Counted from the stretch's first letter, positions 34,704 to 45,079 are shown. The stretch is DNA of 64,000 bases from Salinibaculum litoreum (GCA_009789175.1 CP046867.1:186001-250000), one strand, 5' to 3'. Numbers and translations: made by a program. The notes: generated by a model not told the origin, from the sequence alone.

Positions 34704-34946
34704 AACGGAAGACTCTCCCAGTCTGACATCGGTTTGGTAGTCACGTTCATATTAGGTATTTCTGTCGGCCCCGGTATCTGTTGGTGATACGCTATACTGG
34801 AAACCCTTGGATAAGCGTTCGGTATTAGGTGAATTGATAATAATTGCTAGGGGACATATGGCACATATAGGGACCTATTTTGAATCGGATTCACAGAAAG
34901 AGAGTCCCGAAGAGAACGAAACCGTCATCTCGCAGTCCGTAGCAAG

Positions 34947-36062
34947 TTAGCTCCCACTCGGAGCGCTCGAGTTTGATGATGCAGCGACATCGACCCAGAG
35001 ATGAACGAAGTACTCGGTGTCATCCATCGACGGCTCGGCCGGCACGTCGCCATCGGGGAAGAGCAGCCAGACGATCCGCTGGTCCTCACCGACCATGGTT
35101 GGCTCGAGGTCATACTCGTGGTGCCAGCTCTCGTTGTGTGCGATCGTGGTACTGAACCTGTCGAGTTCGCGTTGCTCGCGGACGACGGTTTCGTTGATCG
35201 TCGCGTTCCCCGCAACCGTCTCGGTACCGCTCACCTCGACATCTTGCTCGAGGACCACCACCGTATAGTCCGTCGTCTCGTGTTCGTGGTTGTCGATCCC
35301 GACGATCAGTTCCTGACTCTCTCCCTGTGTGAACTCCTCGGGGTAGTCGTCGGCGACCAGGTCGCCGTCGTCGTCCTCGGTCAGCAGATAGATCGCCGAG
35401 AACTGCTCGCCCTCGGGCGGGACGAGAACGGCGTAGCCCACGCTGCCAGCGGCGAGAAGGACCGAAAGCACTAACAGGACGTTCAGTGCGGCGTCGGCGC
35501 GCGTGTCGGGCTCGAGCAACTCCGAACGGCCGGCGGCGTACCAGTCACGGTAGGGGATCTGGAAGCGGTCCTCGGCCGGCAGCTCCCAGCGGCGAGTGGC
35601 CGCTACGGCCGTCGAAACGAGTGTAAAGCCGCTGACCGCCACCGCGATCGGGGCGAGGCGGATTCCCCAGGGGGTGAAATTCAGCACGAGCCCGATAAGG
35701 GGGACGATCGCGATGCTGAGTCCGAACGAGAGTGCGACGCGCTCGATGCCGTCGATCCCGTCCCGAGCGGAGAGCGAGTCGGACCAGCCGTCCAAATCCG
35801 CAGTCTCGTCTCCTTCTGTATCAGGAGCCGTCTCCTCGGGCGTCTCGCCGGCCTCGGGAAACAATGCTGCGATGAACGCATACCCGGGGGTGAAGAGAAC
35901 GAATACGAGCCCGAGCGCCACGCGCAGCGGTGTCTCCCGAATGATCGGGGCGAACACGGCCACATTCGTTGCGACGACGAACGCCGCGACCGCGGCAAGA
36001 TCGGCTGGCAACTGCCTGATCGGCCGCGGGATTAGGAGCCACACCGACCGGAAAGCGACCAT
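34947..36062 (-). CDS. DUF1616 family membrane protein
   Basis: The 371-residue protein has an N-terminal membrane region with a conserved turn, LGLVFVLFTPGYAFIAALFP, an acidic cytoplasmic insert of about 35 residues, two more helices (FGLSIAIVPLIGLVLNFTPW, IAVAVSGFTLVSTAVAA), a fifth helix near 195-215 and an outer domain of about 150 residues with several NxT/NxS sites (NATINET, HNESWHH). The outer domain resembles a beta-sandwich. DUF1616 proteins recur in haloarchaeal agl clusters with GT2 enzymes; their role is not established. Confidence 0.85.
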   Translation of the reverse strand: MVAFRSVWLLIPRPIRQLPADLAAVAAFVVATNVAVFAPIIRETPLRVALGLVFVLFTPGYAFIAALFPEAGETPEETAPDTEGDETADLDGWSDSLSARDGIDGIERVALSFGLSIAIVPLIGLVLNFTPWGIRLAPIAVAVSGFTLVSTAVAATRRWELPAEDRFQIPYRDWYAAGRSELLEPDTRADAALNVLLVLSVLLAAGSVGYAVLVPPEGEQFSAIYLLTEDDDGDLVADDYPEEFTQGESQELIVGIDNHEHETTDYTVVVLEQDVEVSGTETVAGNATINETVVREQRELDRFSTTIAHNESWHHEYDLEPTMVGEDQRIVWLLFPDGDVPAEPSMDDTEYFVHLWVDVAASSNSSAPSGS

Positions 36063-36136
36063 TCACCCGATAGTATCGGGGACGGCGGTAAAAACGGTCC
36101 GAAAACACCCAGCCGATGACTGTCTCGATCCGCAGC

Positions 36137-36312
36137 TAGCGGTCGCTCGAGTCGAGCGACGCGTTCGTCCGCGTGTCCGCCCCGAGAATTCGCTCTACCA
36201 CCTGTACTTCCTCATCGGCCGAAATCCGCTCGGACTCGAAACACGCACGGAGGACCTTCCGTGCGAGGTCCGGATCGATCGACCGGGATGTACCTATCCG
36301 TTGTTCGAGTGA
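36137..36312 (-). pseudogene. C-terminal remnant of a haloarchaeal regulator, inverted relative to its HTH part
   Basis: The minus frame reads FFGIESLEQRIGTSRSIDPD, then LARKVLRACFESERISADEE and VQVVERILG before a stop. It looks like the C-terminal helical part of the regulator whose HTH part is on the plus strand from 36313. The strand switch at about 36312 suggests an inversion. Family assignment is weak. Confidence 0.35.
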
Positions 36313-36906
36313 CTCGATTCCGAAAAACAGCGAGAAACCCTGCGCGAAATCCGCGAGCGACCGGACGCGACACAGGCTGAACTCGCCGAGCGCCTCGGCG
36401 TCACCAGCGCGACCGTCTGCCAGCGGGTCAATGGCATCGACGGATTCGACTGGAGCGACAGGTAGACATTCGTCAAGCGGGTTTTCGGGAGAGCCGAGAT
36501 CGACGAGGACAACCCAACACCCGGTGACCCGTCAGCTGACCACGATCCCGAAGGCGTCGCTGACGTACGTCGATCGGAACAGGACCCGGCCGACCCGGCA
36601 CTCGGTGACGGCGGTAACACCGATGGGGACGTGGCGTTCAAGACTGCGGAGTCGTCCGCGGGGAACGCCTTGCCATCCGAGAATTGGGACGACGACGCTT
36701 CGGACAGTATCGACCGCGAGGCACGAGACGCGACTTCCCCGACCCGAGCGAGCGCGAGCGGCCGATCGGACCCAGACCTCGCGGCCTGTCTCGGCACGCT
36801 TACGGCACGTCACCTCGGCGCCGTCGGCGAATCGGCCGTGGTGGTCGTTCATAGTCTCATCTTCGGCCGGGTCCCCGTACTCGGAGAGTACCTGTTCGAC
36901 CAGTGA
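36313..36906 (+). pseudogene. Winged-helix regulator, N-terminal part with in-frame TAG
   Basis: After a stop the frame reads DSEKQRETLREIRERPDATQ, then AELAERLGVTSATVCQRVNG and IDGFDWSDR, an HTH in the style of haloarchaeal winged-helix regulators. A TAG at 36463-36465 interrupts it; the same frame goes on FVKRVFGRAEIDEDNPTPGD and stays open, Asp/Ser-rich, to 36906. No start codon remains at the front. On the minus strand at about 37000-36850 another protein-like segment (VVHKRILSEAESRPTASTEA) adds to the jumble. None of it looks functional. Confidence 0.45.
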
Positions 36907-37169
36907 TGTCGTCGCACCGGTGACGTCATCGGCGATCGCCTCCGTCGACGCCGTCGGACGCGACTCTGCCTCCGAGAGGATCCGTTTATGAACGACCGCG
37001 CGTGGAAAGGCGGATCGGTGTCGGTTCGTCGTGTGGCGCCAGTCGGACTCGTGTCACTCATATTTCATCGAATGGTACGAGAGTGGACTCCCCTGTCTAC
37101 TGGCTTAGAGCTTTTCGAGGATGGCGAGACCGTTCATCATATCGGGAAGTCAAGCACCTGAGCGACCGG

Positions 37170-39288
37170 TCAGTCGTCCGCAGGAACGCTGTCGTCCGAC
37201 GACTCCTCGAGGCCGCACAGTCGGCGCGCGGCCTCAAGAACGTACATGGATTCCGTCTTCGAGACATCATCACGGTCGAAGACAGCTCGTTCGTATCCCT
37301 GAGTGACAGCGCGGAGTGACTCCGACTCCGTCGCATCGGCACTGCGGTACGTTTGATAGAACTCCCAGTGAGTCAGTGAATCCTGTCCATCGATCCGGGA
37401 CGCAAGCGCGCGACGAACGGCCGCATAGCTTGTTCGTGCAGCGTCGTCAGGTCGACCGGCAGCGAGTTGGTCGGCCGCCCGTTCAAGCAGGGGTTCGACT
37501 GGATCCGCCGTGGACTCGGTCGATCGGTCGGCGGGAGTCCGTGATCCAGTGACGGCACCCTGATCTCGTTCCGGACTGCCGGGCGACGCTCCCTCGTCCG
37601 AGCGACGGACCCACCAGAGACCGACTCCAGCCGTAATTACTGCGACGAAGCCGACCGCAAGCAGGACTGATGTCGGAATCTGTGATCCTGCTCCGCTGAC
37701 CGTCACGGTGGTTTCGGCTCTCGCTGTCGCGAGGTTCGACCCCTCACCTGTATAGACCGCGGTAACTGTCACGTCGCCACCGCTCGAACTCGGAACGGAA
37801 ACTGTCGTTCCGAACGATCCGCCGTCCTCGGTCGTGACGGTATCGACAGTCGATCCGTCGACTCGGATCTGAAGGGACTCTCCTCGAACACCGTCCCCGT
37901 CGACCGTGGCGAACGATCCATTGACCGTAACTTCCTGCCCGCTGACCGACGCTTCGTCGATCGAGAGCGTACTCTGTGTCTCGCGAACCGTCACGCTCGT
38001 CGTATTAGCCGTTCCGGCGAGTGCCTGCTCCTCGAACGGGAGCCGAACGGTTAGTTCCCGGTCCCCGTCTTCGACGGCCGCCGGAATTGGACTCGAAGAC
38101 CCGAACACCCCGTTTCTGACCGGTATCGTCTCGATCTGTTGGCCGCCAAGAGAGACCGAAACCGGGACACTGTCGACCGAACGACCGTCGACGGTTAGCT
38201 CCCCTGTAACGGAGTGTCGTTCGCCGTATGCTACCTCACTCGGCGTCTCCGTCAAGACGAGCGTCGGTTCGACCTGCTCGATCGAGACATCGACTGTCGT
38301 TTCGTTGCCCAGATAGATCGACTGAGTGTCGGGAACGTACTCGATGTCGAGTTCGTCGGTGGAGAGCGACTCGTCGGTCGGGCGGTACTCGAGGGAGAAC
38401 CCGCCGTCTGCGTCGGTTGTGACCCGTTCGGAGTGGTTGCCGATATCGAGTCTGATTTCTTCGTTCGCGATCGGACTCCCGTCGAACGTCCGTAGTTCTC
38501 CGGTCGCGACCAACGGGTCGCGGAACGAGATTTCCTCGCGCTCGGTCGTAAGGGACAGGACCGTCTCCTCGAACTCCTGTTCACGAACGATGGCCTGTTC
38601 GGACTTGACTTCGTCAGTGACGTTTTCGATTGCGGCGTCGGGTTCAGAGAGGTCGGCATCCGTCTCCGTCTCGATGTCAGCATACCCCTCGCGAATGGAA
38701 CCTCCGAGTGACTCGATTTCGTTGGCCAGCGACTCGAGTTCGCGTGCAAGTTCACGGGGCGCGCTCCTCGTTACCGTCCTGACGAGCCGCTTCGTACTCG
38801 GCTTTGGTGGCCCGATATTCTTGGACAGCCTCCGTCAACCGCGCCTGTTGCTCACCGGTCTCCTTGAACGTCTCTTCGTTGCTCTCTCCCCCGGTCTGGC
38901 CGGCGACGTCGACGTACTGCTCGAGCCGGTCGCGGTACTCCTCGCCAACGTACTCGCTCGCGAGTTCGTACTCGCCCTCGCTCAACTGGATCGCGCTCTC
39001 ACCGAGTTGTGACGCCAGGCGATTCGACAGCCAGCGTTCGACACCCTTGAGGTCGCCGTCCTCGGAGTATTCGGCGGGGTTTCGATGCGGTGTCGTCTCG
39101 TTTCGCTCCTCGGCCGAGTCGTTTTGCTGGACAGCGACGCGCTGTTGTGTCTCACTGTCCGCAACGGCAGTGGCCGCGCCCAGTGGGACGATTCCGCCAA
39201 TAATCACCAGAACGATGAGGGAAAGAGCCAGCACGAGAGCGCGCCCACCAACAGTGTTCACGGGCGGGCAGTTCGCAACGCATCCCAA
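37170..39288 (-). pseudogene. Secreted/membrane protein with C-terminal DUF4129 domain, one-base frameshift
   Basis: The N-terminal part (39288 down) has a signal helix, ALVLALSLIVLVIIGGIVPL, and a coiled region ending EAARQDGNEER. An extra C in the run at 38756-38759 shifts the frame. Reading on, RELARELESLANEIESLGGS, a series of Ig-like or carboxypeptidase-regulatory-like repeats (about residues 250-510), a membrane helix SVLLAVGFVAVITAGVGLWW and a cytoplasmic domain follow. That domain, YAAVRRALASRIDGQDSLTH to LEAARRLCGLEE, fits DUF4129. Restored length is about 705 residues. DUF4129 proteins accompany MoxR/DUF58 operons, as here. Confidence 0.8.
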
Positions 39289-39622
39289 TAACAGTTGTTG
39301 GTAATCAGTTCTCGCCCGCTAATTCATGATACCGTTCGCCAATGACGCTGAGATACTTACGACCAGACCGTGATCGACCGTCTCCAGCCGAACACCTCGC
39401 GTTGCTTCAGTACCTTCTCTTGACAGAGCCAGAAATCGTCGCAGTTCTCGGTTTACTACTACTAAGGGACGAGCAGTCGTTCGCCTCAGGATACTCCGAC
39501 GCAAAAAGATCATATTAGTAACTACTGATGAGATATTCTCTCTCCCGAGACGGCTAGCTGCTTGGAGTGTCTCGGCTAGCGGAATCAGTACTTTCAACTC
39601 ACTCAGCGGAATCTGTCGAGAT
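39289..39622. other. Divergent promoter region between the DUF4129 gene and the DUF58 operon
   Basis: The 334 bases hold no protein-like frame. Both neighbouring transcription units start here and run outwards. No confident TATA box could be picked. Confidence 0.4.
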
Positions 39623-41089
39623 ATGCATCCCATGCGCTGGGGCTGGACGGTCGCTGCACTCGCTGTTGTACTGGCCGTCCTCGCAGTGGTGTTTGCGCGC
39701 CCAGTCGTACTCGGCGGCGCAGTCCTCGTCGGTGCGTGGCTGCTAACCCAGCAGTATCGCTTCCTTCGCGACCTCGAGCGAACGGCTTCCACCCTGTCAG
39801 TCGTACAATCGCCCGCACAGACGACCGTTCACACTGAAACTGAGATCCCGGTTACGCTCACCGCGACGCGCGAGACCGAGACGGCGTTGACCCTCGAGAT
39901 CACTGCCGGACTCCCGGTCGGGGCGAGGACAGCCAAGCCGATCTCGGTGACCCTCGATCCCGGTTCCGAACGAACGGACCGGACGCGGACGGTCGCCTGG
40001 CCCGTCGCCGGTCACCACGCGTTCGACGCCGCCACCGTCACGGCGACGGACGGACTATTCCGGGAGACCATCACGATGGGGCCAGCACCGACGATGACGG
40101 TCGAACCGCCCACCCCCAGAACGCTTCACGTCGGCAAGGGCGGTGAGCGTGTCGCTGCCTCGTACGGTACTCACGGGACTGAGCGGTCCGGGACGGGGAT
40201 CGAACTAGACAAACTACGCGAGTACGTTCCGGGCGATACCGGAAATCAAATCGCGTGGAAAGCGACCGCACGGTACGACACACCGTACGTCCGCGAGTAC
40301 GAGGCCGAGACCGACCGGCGGACCCTCCTCGTTGTCGACCACCGTGCAGCGCTTAGTACCGGCACACGAGCCGAGACGAAACTCGATTCGCTCCGAGAGG
40401 TTGCGCTGTCGATCGCGGGGACTGCCCGCCGTCTCAATGACCCCCTTGGACTGGTGACAGTCGGAGACGCGGGGATCACGGGCCGAACTGGACTGGCGTT
40501 GCCAGCGGTTACCTACGGTGCGATTCGTCGCCAACTGCTCGATCTCGAGCCGACAGCAACGAGTGACGCGCCAGCGACAGCCGTCTCCCATGACGGATCG
40601 CTATCCCAGATTCACGAACGGAGTTCGAACTCGGCTGCTCCCGCAGACGCCCAGCAGTCGTTCAGCGATCTCGAGAAGGGGGATGACGCGTTTTCGCGGA
40701 CGCTTCGCCCGTTCTATGCCGATCGGCAAGTGTATCGCGATCGAGTGAGCGAGGATCCGTTGTACGACGCCGTCCGGACGGGCACGACGAACGCACAGGG
40801 ACGGCTCTGGACTGTCATCTGCACGGACGATTCACGGCCGGCGGAACTCCGTGAGACGGTATCGTTCGCACGGCGACGGGGCAACGTTATGGTCTTGCTC
40901 GCGCCGACGGTTCTGTATGAACCCGGCGGCCTGGCGGATATCGAACGCGCCTACGACAGATACGTCTCGTTCGAGGAGTTTCGACGCGAACTCTCGGCGT
41001 TCGATAACGTGACGGCGCTCGAGGTGGGACCAGCAGATCGGCTGGCAGCGATTCTCGACGCGGGGCGATCAACCGGAGGGCACGCATGA
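39623..41089 (+). CDS. DUF58 domain protein
   Basis: The 488-residue product has two N-terminal membrane helices (residues 8-45), a beta-rich segment (45-150) and the DUF58 core: GTGIELDKLREYVPGDTGNQ, then IAWKATARYDTPYVREYEAE and RRTLLVVDHRAALSTGTRAE, resembling the von Willebrand A metal site region. These proteins are partners of MoxR AAA+ ATPases, here on the opposite strand at 42587. An insertion of low complexity lies at about 320-360. The next gene overlaps by four bases (ATGA). Confidence 0.88.
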   Translation: MHPMRWGWTVAALAVVLAVLAVVFARPVVLGGAVLVGAWLLTQQYRFLRDLERTASTLSVVQSPAQTTVHTETEIPVTLTATRETETALTLEITAGLPVGARTAKPISVTLDPGSERTDRTRTVAWPVAGHHAFDAATVTATDGLFRETITMGPAPTMTVEPPTPRTLHVGKGGERVAASYGTHGTERSGTGIELDKLREYVPGDTGNQIAWKATARYDTPYVREYEAETDRRTLLVVDHRAALSTGTRAETKLDSLREVALSIAGTARRLNDPLGLVTVGDAGITGRTGLALPAVTYGAIRRQLLDLEPTATSDAPATAVSHDGSLSQIHERSSNSAAPADAQQSFSDLEKGDDAFSRTLRPFYADRQVYRDRVSEDPLYDAVRTGTTNAQGRLWTVICTDDSRPAELRETVSFARRRGNVMVLLAPTVLYEPGGLADIERAYDRYVSFEEFRRELSAFDNVTALEVGPADRLAAILDAGRSTGGHA

Positions 41090-41646
41090 GCGTTCGAATC
41101 GACACACGACCGGCAGCAGTCGGCCGCGACTGGGTGAGCGGCGCTGCTCTTGGTATCATCATCGTCGCGTTCGGCATCGTCTCGGGACCGATCGGTATCC
41201 TCGCGGGGATCGCGACCGCACTCGTCGGCTATCTGTTCGGGACGCCGTACGCGTTCGCACTCGGCCACGTCGCCCTCGCCGCGGTTGTCCCGATCGGGAT
41301 CGATCCGATCTCGGTCATCATCGTCGAAGCCGCGTTCGTTGCCGTTTTACTCGCCCCGCTCCGGCGGACGACGAGCCCGGTCGCCCTTGTTGGCGTCGCG
41401 CTTGCGAGTACGCTCGTGATCGCAGGCACCACGTGGCTTGTCGTCAACTCACAGCCGACCGCTCTCGCGGCGCTGACAGTACTCGGTTGTCTTGCGATCG
41501 CCGCATACGCCCTGCACCGACTCGAAATCGTTCGCCTCGGACTCGTTCCCACCGACAGAGGGCAAGGCAGGTCGACGACCGATGAGTCGAATTCCGAATC
41601 TGTCGGGACGGATACCCAGCAACAGATCGAGGAGACTGAGCTATGA
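41086..41646 (+). CDS. Haloarchaeal membrane protein of the MoxR/DUF58 locus
   Basis: The 186-residue protein has five to six hydrophobic segments between residues 18 and 145, for example ALGIIIVAFGIVSGPIGILA and VALASTLVIAGTTWLVV, and a polar Ser/Thr/Gln-rich tail. No catalytic motif is visible. Four-base overlaps with both neighbours show a translationally coupled operon. It belongs to a haloarchaeal family of unknown function (I think one of the DUF75xx families, unverified). Confidence 0.78.
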   Translation: MSVRIDTRPAAVGRDWVSGAALGIIIVAFGIVSGPIGILAGIATALVGYLFGTPYAFALGHVALAAVVPIGIDPISVIIVEAAFVAVLLAPLRRTTSPVALVGVALASTLVIAGTTWLVVNSQPTALAALTVLGCLAIAAYALHRLEIVRLGLVPTDRGQGRSTTDESNSESVGTDTQQQIEETEL

Positions 41647-42530
41647 GTGATGCCGACCAGACCGAGATTACGACAGAGATGGACGCTGATCGAGCCGATG
41701 AAGACGACGGGGACCGACTCGAACTCGCAGCGCGAGCGGAACTCCTCGAAGCTGAAACCAAGCGACTACAATCCGAGTACACTCGCGCCCGTCAATCACA
41801 GTATCGCCGGACTGCGACGGGATTAGCGCTCGTCGGGGTTCTCACAGGCCTTGCCGGTCTCCTCTTCCCCGATGCCCGAACTGTCCTCTTCACGCTCGCT
41901 GCGGTGGGTCTATTCGGTGGTGTCCTTACCTACTACGTGACCCCCGAGACGTTCGTCGCCGCGGGTGTCGGTGAACGGATCTACGCCGCGATGGCAACGA
42001 ACGAAGCAGCGATCGCCAACGAACTCGGCCTGACCGACGACCGTATCTATCTCCCGACCGGCAGCGCCGGAGAGATACGTCTATACGTTCCGCAACGAAC
42101 GACCGACGAATTGCCCAACATGGCCGAACGGAGCGGGCCGATCGTGACCGACCCCGACCATCGCGGCCTCATTCTCGAGCCGACCGGGGCAGGGCTGTTC
42201 GAGTCGTTCGAGCGATCACTCTCCGGCGAACTCGCGACCGTACCCGAACCGCTCGCGACGCAGTTGACCGACGGGCTCGTCGAGCAGTTCGAACTTGCAG
42301 ACAGTGCCGAATCGGACGTCGATGCCGCAAACGGACGCGTGACAGTCGCAATCGTCGACAGCGCGTTCGGTGCAGTCGGTCGGTTCGACCACCCAATTGC
42401 CTCGTTTCTCGCAGTCGGTTTCGGGACCGGCCTCAAGCGCCCGATCCGTCTCGAAGTCGCGGCTGGTGACGATCGATCGGACTGGCTGGTCACCTGCCGG
42501 TGGGATATCGACGCCGACGAAAGCAACTGA
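41643..42530 (+). CDS. Haloarchaeal membrane-associated protein of the MoxR/DUF58 locus
   Basis: The 295-residue protein starts with an acidic coiled region (residues 15-50, ELAARAELLEAETKRLQSEY), then two helices (residues 58-100) and a soluble domain of about 190 residues with IYLPTGSAGEIRLYVPQ and GRFDHPIASFLAVGFGTGLK. I recognise the type from haloarchaeal DUF58 operons but not its activity. It is the last gene of the plus-strand operon and converges on the MoxR gene. Confidence 0.78.
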   Translation: MSDADQTEITTEMDADRADEDDGDRLELAARAELLEAETKRLQSEYTRARQSQYRRTATGLALVGVLTGLAGLLFPDARTVLFTLAAVGLFGGVLTYYVTPETFVAAGVGERIYAAMATNEAAIANELGLTDDRIYLPTGSAGEIRLYVPQRTTDELPNMAERSGPIVTDPDHRGLILEPTGAGLFESFERSLSGELATVPEPLATQLTDGLVEQFELADSAESDVDAANGRVTVAIVDSAFGAVGRFDHPIASFLAVGFGTGLKRPIRLEVAAGDDRSDWLVTCRWDIDADESN

Positions 42531-42586
42531 CGGGGACGACTGACCGTGAGACCGGTGTGGGAGAAGGAGGCCGCGAGTAACGGGAT

Positions 42587-43618
42587 TCAGTCGACGTTGC
42601 CACCGTCGCTCGCTGCAGCCGAACCGAACGTCGGACCCGTATCGGCGCTCGGGGGCTCGATCGCGTCGACGATGTCCGCGACGACCGCCACAGGATCGAC
42701 GTCGCTCAGGTCCGCATCGGTGTTCAACACGAGTCGGTGGCGTAACACCGGCTTTGCCATCGATTTCACGTCGTCGGGGATCGCGTAGTCACGCCCGCGA
42801 ATCGCGGCCTGTGCTTTGGCACCGTTGAGAAACGCCAGTGTCGCACGCGGCGAGGCACCGTGAGCGACATCGGCATGGTCTCGAGTCGCGGCGACCAGAT
42901 CGAGTGCGTACTCCTTGACGGCCGGCGCGACATGAACCGTCTGAACGGTTTGACGCGCATCGGCGATCTGGTCAGGATCGACGACTTGTTCGACTTCTTC
43001 CGGACCGAGTTCGGGGTTCTCGTCGAACCGGTCGAGGAGTTCGCGTTCGTCCGACCGATCCGGAAGGTCGAGCGTTAGCTTGAACTGGAAGCGATCGCGT
43101 TGCGCTTCCGGGAGCTGAAAGACGCCTTCGGATTCGATCGGGTTCTGGGTCGCGACGACCATGAACGGATCCGGCAACGCGAGCGTCTCGCCCTCGATCG
43201 TTACGCGCCGCTCTTGCATCGCCTCGAGCAGCGCGCTCTGGGTCTTCGGCGTCGCGCGATTGATCTCGTCGGCGACGACGAGATTGGCGAAGACGGGGCC
43301 ACGCTGGAGTTCGAACGACTCCGCACCCTGTCGATAAATGTGCGTCCCCGTGATGTCAGCAGGGAGGGTGTCCGGCGTCATCTGGATCCGGTTGAAGTCA
43401 AGCCCGGACGTCAGTGCAAAGAGATTCGCAAGTGTCGTCTTGGCGATTCCGGGCACGCCCTCGAGCAGGATGTGACCGCGAGTCAGAAGGGCAATCGTCA
43501 GATACTCGACGCCGTCGTTGTTCCCGATGAGGACGCGGCCGATTTCGGCCTGCAACTTCTCGTAGACTGCCTCGGGATCGCCACTTGTCCCGTCAGCCGG
43601 ATCGGTGGTGCCGCTCAT
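42587..43618 (-). CDS. MoxR-family AAA+ ATPase
   Basis: The 343-residue ATPase has Walker A LLEGVPGIAKTTLANLFA, Walker B ANLVVADEINRATPKTQSAL, sensor 1 FMVVATQNPIESEGVFQLPE and the C-terminal lid with SPRATLAFLNGAKAQAAIRG. MoxR ATPases act as chaperones that load metals or assemble complexes with VWA/DUF58 partners. The start overlaps the end of the upstream DUF4350 gene by four bases, so they are coupled. The split from DUF58 into a facing operon is the unusual point. Confidence 0.92.
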   Translation of the reverse strand: MSGTTDPADGTSGDPEAVYEKLQAEIGRVLIGNNDGVEYLTIALLTRGHILLEGVPGIAKTTLANLFALTSGLDFNRIQMTPDTLPADITGTHIYRQGAESFELQRGPVFANLVVADEINRATPKTQSALLEAMQERRVTIEGETLALPDPFMVVATQNPIESEGVFQLPEAQRDRFQFKLTLDLPDRSDERELLDRFDENPELGPEEVEQVVDPDQIADARQTVQTVHVAPAVKEYALDLVAATRDHADVAHGASPRATLAFLNGAKAQAAIRGRDYAIPDDVKSMAKPVLRHRLVLNTDADLSDVDPVAVVADIVDAIEPPSADTGPTFGSAAASDGGNVD

Positions 43619-44790
43619 TCGTCTATGGTATCTTCCGAACGTGGATGGTTAAGGGCTGTTATCACGCGCTGAACTCGATCCTCGTCCCAGTCGGGATAGC
43701 GTCGGCGGAGATATTCAGCCCGCTCGGTGTCGGACAGACCGGGAGCCCCGGACGTGCTGTCGCGGGCATCCGAACGCTGCACCCGCATCGGCACACGGGA
43801 CTGAACGGCCTCGAGCGGGGATCGGTTGCAGACTCGAGAGACGAGCCCGACGAGCCCAATACCGAGAACCCCGACGAGCAACTGTAACAGTGGCGAGTTT
43901 CGGATCGCCAGCAACGTGGCAGTTAGCGGCGGGACCGCAGCGTCGTGGGACCGGTCGATAATCACGTGGTCGGCGTCCGCGTACAAGCCGCGCACGAACG
44001 CGGTGTTGTCGGGTTCGTCGTACATCGCGTTGATACTGATACTCGGGTCACCGACGACGACCACCTGTCCCTCGCTCACGTTCTCGACCGTTGCGACCGG
44101 ATACGATCGGAGATCGTCCTGTTCGTCCAAGTCGGCATCTTCTGGCCCGAGATAGGCGAATTCACTGGTCCCGACCAGTACAGTCGCGTTTCCGGGCTCG
44201 ACTGCCGTCGCGTAGTTGAGGGTCAACTGCTCGACGCCGGTCGTAGCCGGGTGATTTGTGACGTTCGTTGCGACCGGCATCGTCGGTCCGTGGAAGTGGT
44301 TGCGTTCGTCCCGCAAGAGTTGGCCGTCGGTTCGCGCCTCAGCACCGACCGTAGACAACAGCGCGTTCCCCGAGTCGCCGAAGTTCTCGAGGACGACAAG
44401 CGTCCCACCCTCGGCGACGAACTCACGGACACGCTCGGCGTCGTCCCCGTCGTAGCGCTCGTCCGGCGCGATCACGAACGCGACCGTTTCGTTGGCCGGC
44501 ACGCGGTCGTACTGCGCAGTGTCACGGACGAGATGACGCTCAACGGTCGAGTCGGTCTCGACGCCCTGGCGGAAGTCGGACGAGCCATCCCAGGATGGAT
44601 TATAAGGGCCGAACGCAGTCGACGATGTCGCGGCGGCGGTGCCGAGCGCGACGACGACGGTGACGGCGAGTGCAAACAGGAGAACGCGCGGCCACTCGAC
44701 GCCGTCCCCATCGCCGAACAGGCCCCCGTGCCAGCTCATCGCGACACCTCCGAAGCAAGCATGAACGACCGCTCTCGAGGGCGGACGCAC
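43615..44790 (-). CDS. DUF4350 domain membrane protein
   Basis: The 391-residue product has an N-terminal anchor (VLLFALAVTVVVALGTAAA), a long outer domain with FVIAPDERYDGDDAERVREF and VAEGGTLVVLENFGDSGNAL, the DUF4350 glutamine-amidotransferase-like fold without its catalytic Cys, and a second helix (LLQLLVGVLGIGLVGLV) before a basic cytoplasmic tail. DUF4350 proteins recur between MoxR and DUF58 in bacteria and archaea. It overlaps the MoxR start and follows the next gene by seven bases. Confidence 0.85.
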   Translation of the reverse strand: MRPPSRAVVHACFGGVAMSWHGGLFGDGDGVEWPRVLLFALAVTVVVALGTAAATSSTAFGPYNPSWDGSSDFRQGVETDSTVERHLVRDTAQYDRVPANETVAFVIAPDERYDGDDAERVREFVAEGGTLVVLENFGDSGNALLSTVGAEARTDGQLLRDERNHFHGPTMPVATNVTNHPATTGVEQLTLNYATAVEPGNATVLVGTSEFAYLGPEDADLDEQDDLRSYPVATVENVSEGQVVVVGDPSISINAMYDEPDNTAFVRGLYADADHVIIDRSHDAAVPPLTATLLAIRNSPLLQLLVGVLGIGLVGLVSRVCNRSPLEAVQSRVPMRVQRSDARDSTSGAPGLSDTERAEYLRRRYPDWDEDRVQRVITALNHPRSEDTIDE

Positions 44791-44797
44791 TGGTGGC

Positions 44798-45079
44798 TCA
44801 TATCGGAACGACCCCCGGCGGAAGGATATCGAGGATTCGCCGTACGACGATGATCGCGAAGACGACGAGTCCGACCGCGATGAGCCATCGGAGCCGGCGT
44901 CGCCACGTCGGCGTGACGTTGAACGGGGCCGTCAGCTCCGTGATGACGAGGAACCCGATCAGCGAGCAGACGAACACCAGTTCGTAGGAGAGAGCACCCA
45001 GTAACGCGAGTACGAGGACCGTCCCAACCATCCACGCGATATTCCCGCGAACGAACTGCATCCGACGCGACGTTGGCAT
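44798..45079 (-). CDS. Small two-to-three-helix membrane protein, first gene of the MoxR operon
   Basis: The 93-residue protein has hydrophobic segments at residues 12-30, 32-45 and 62-82 and a basic loop (NVTPTWRRRLRW). No function is recognised. Seven bases separate it from the DUF4350 gene, so it belongs to the same transcript, whose promoter lies in 45080-45220. Confidence 0.75.
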   Translation of the reverse strand: MPTSRRMQFVRGNIAWMVGTVLVLALLGALSYELVFVCSLIGFLVITELTAPFNVTPTWRRRLRWLIAVGLVVFAIIVVRRILDILPPGVVPI

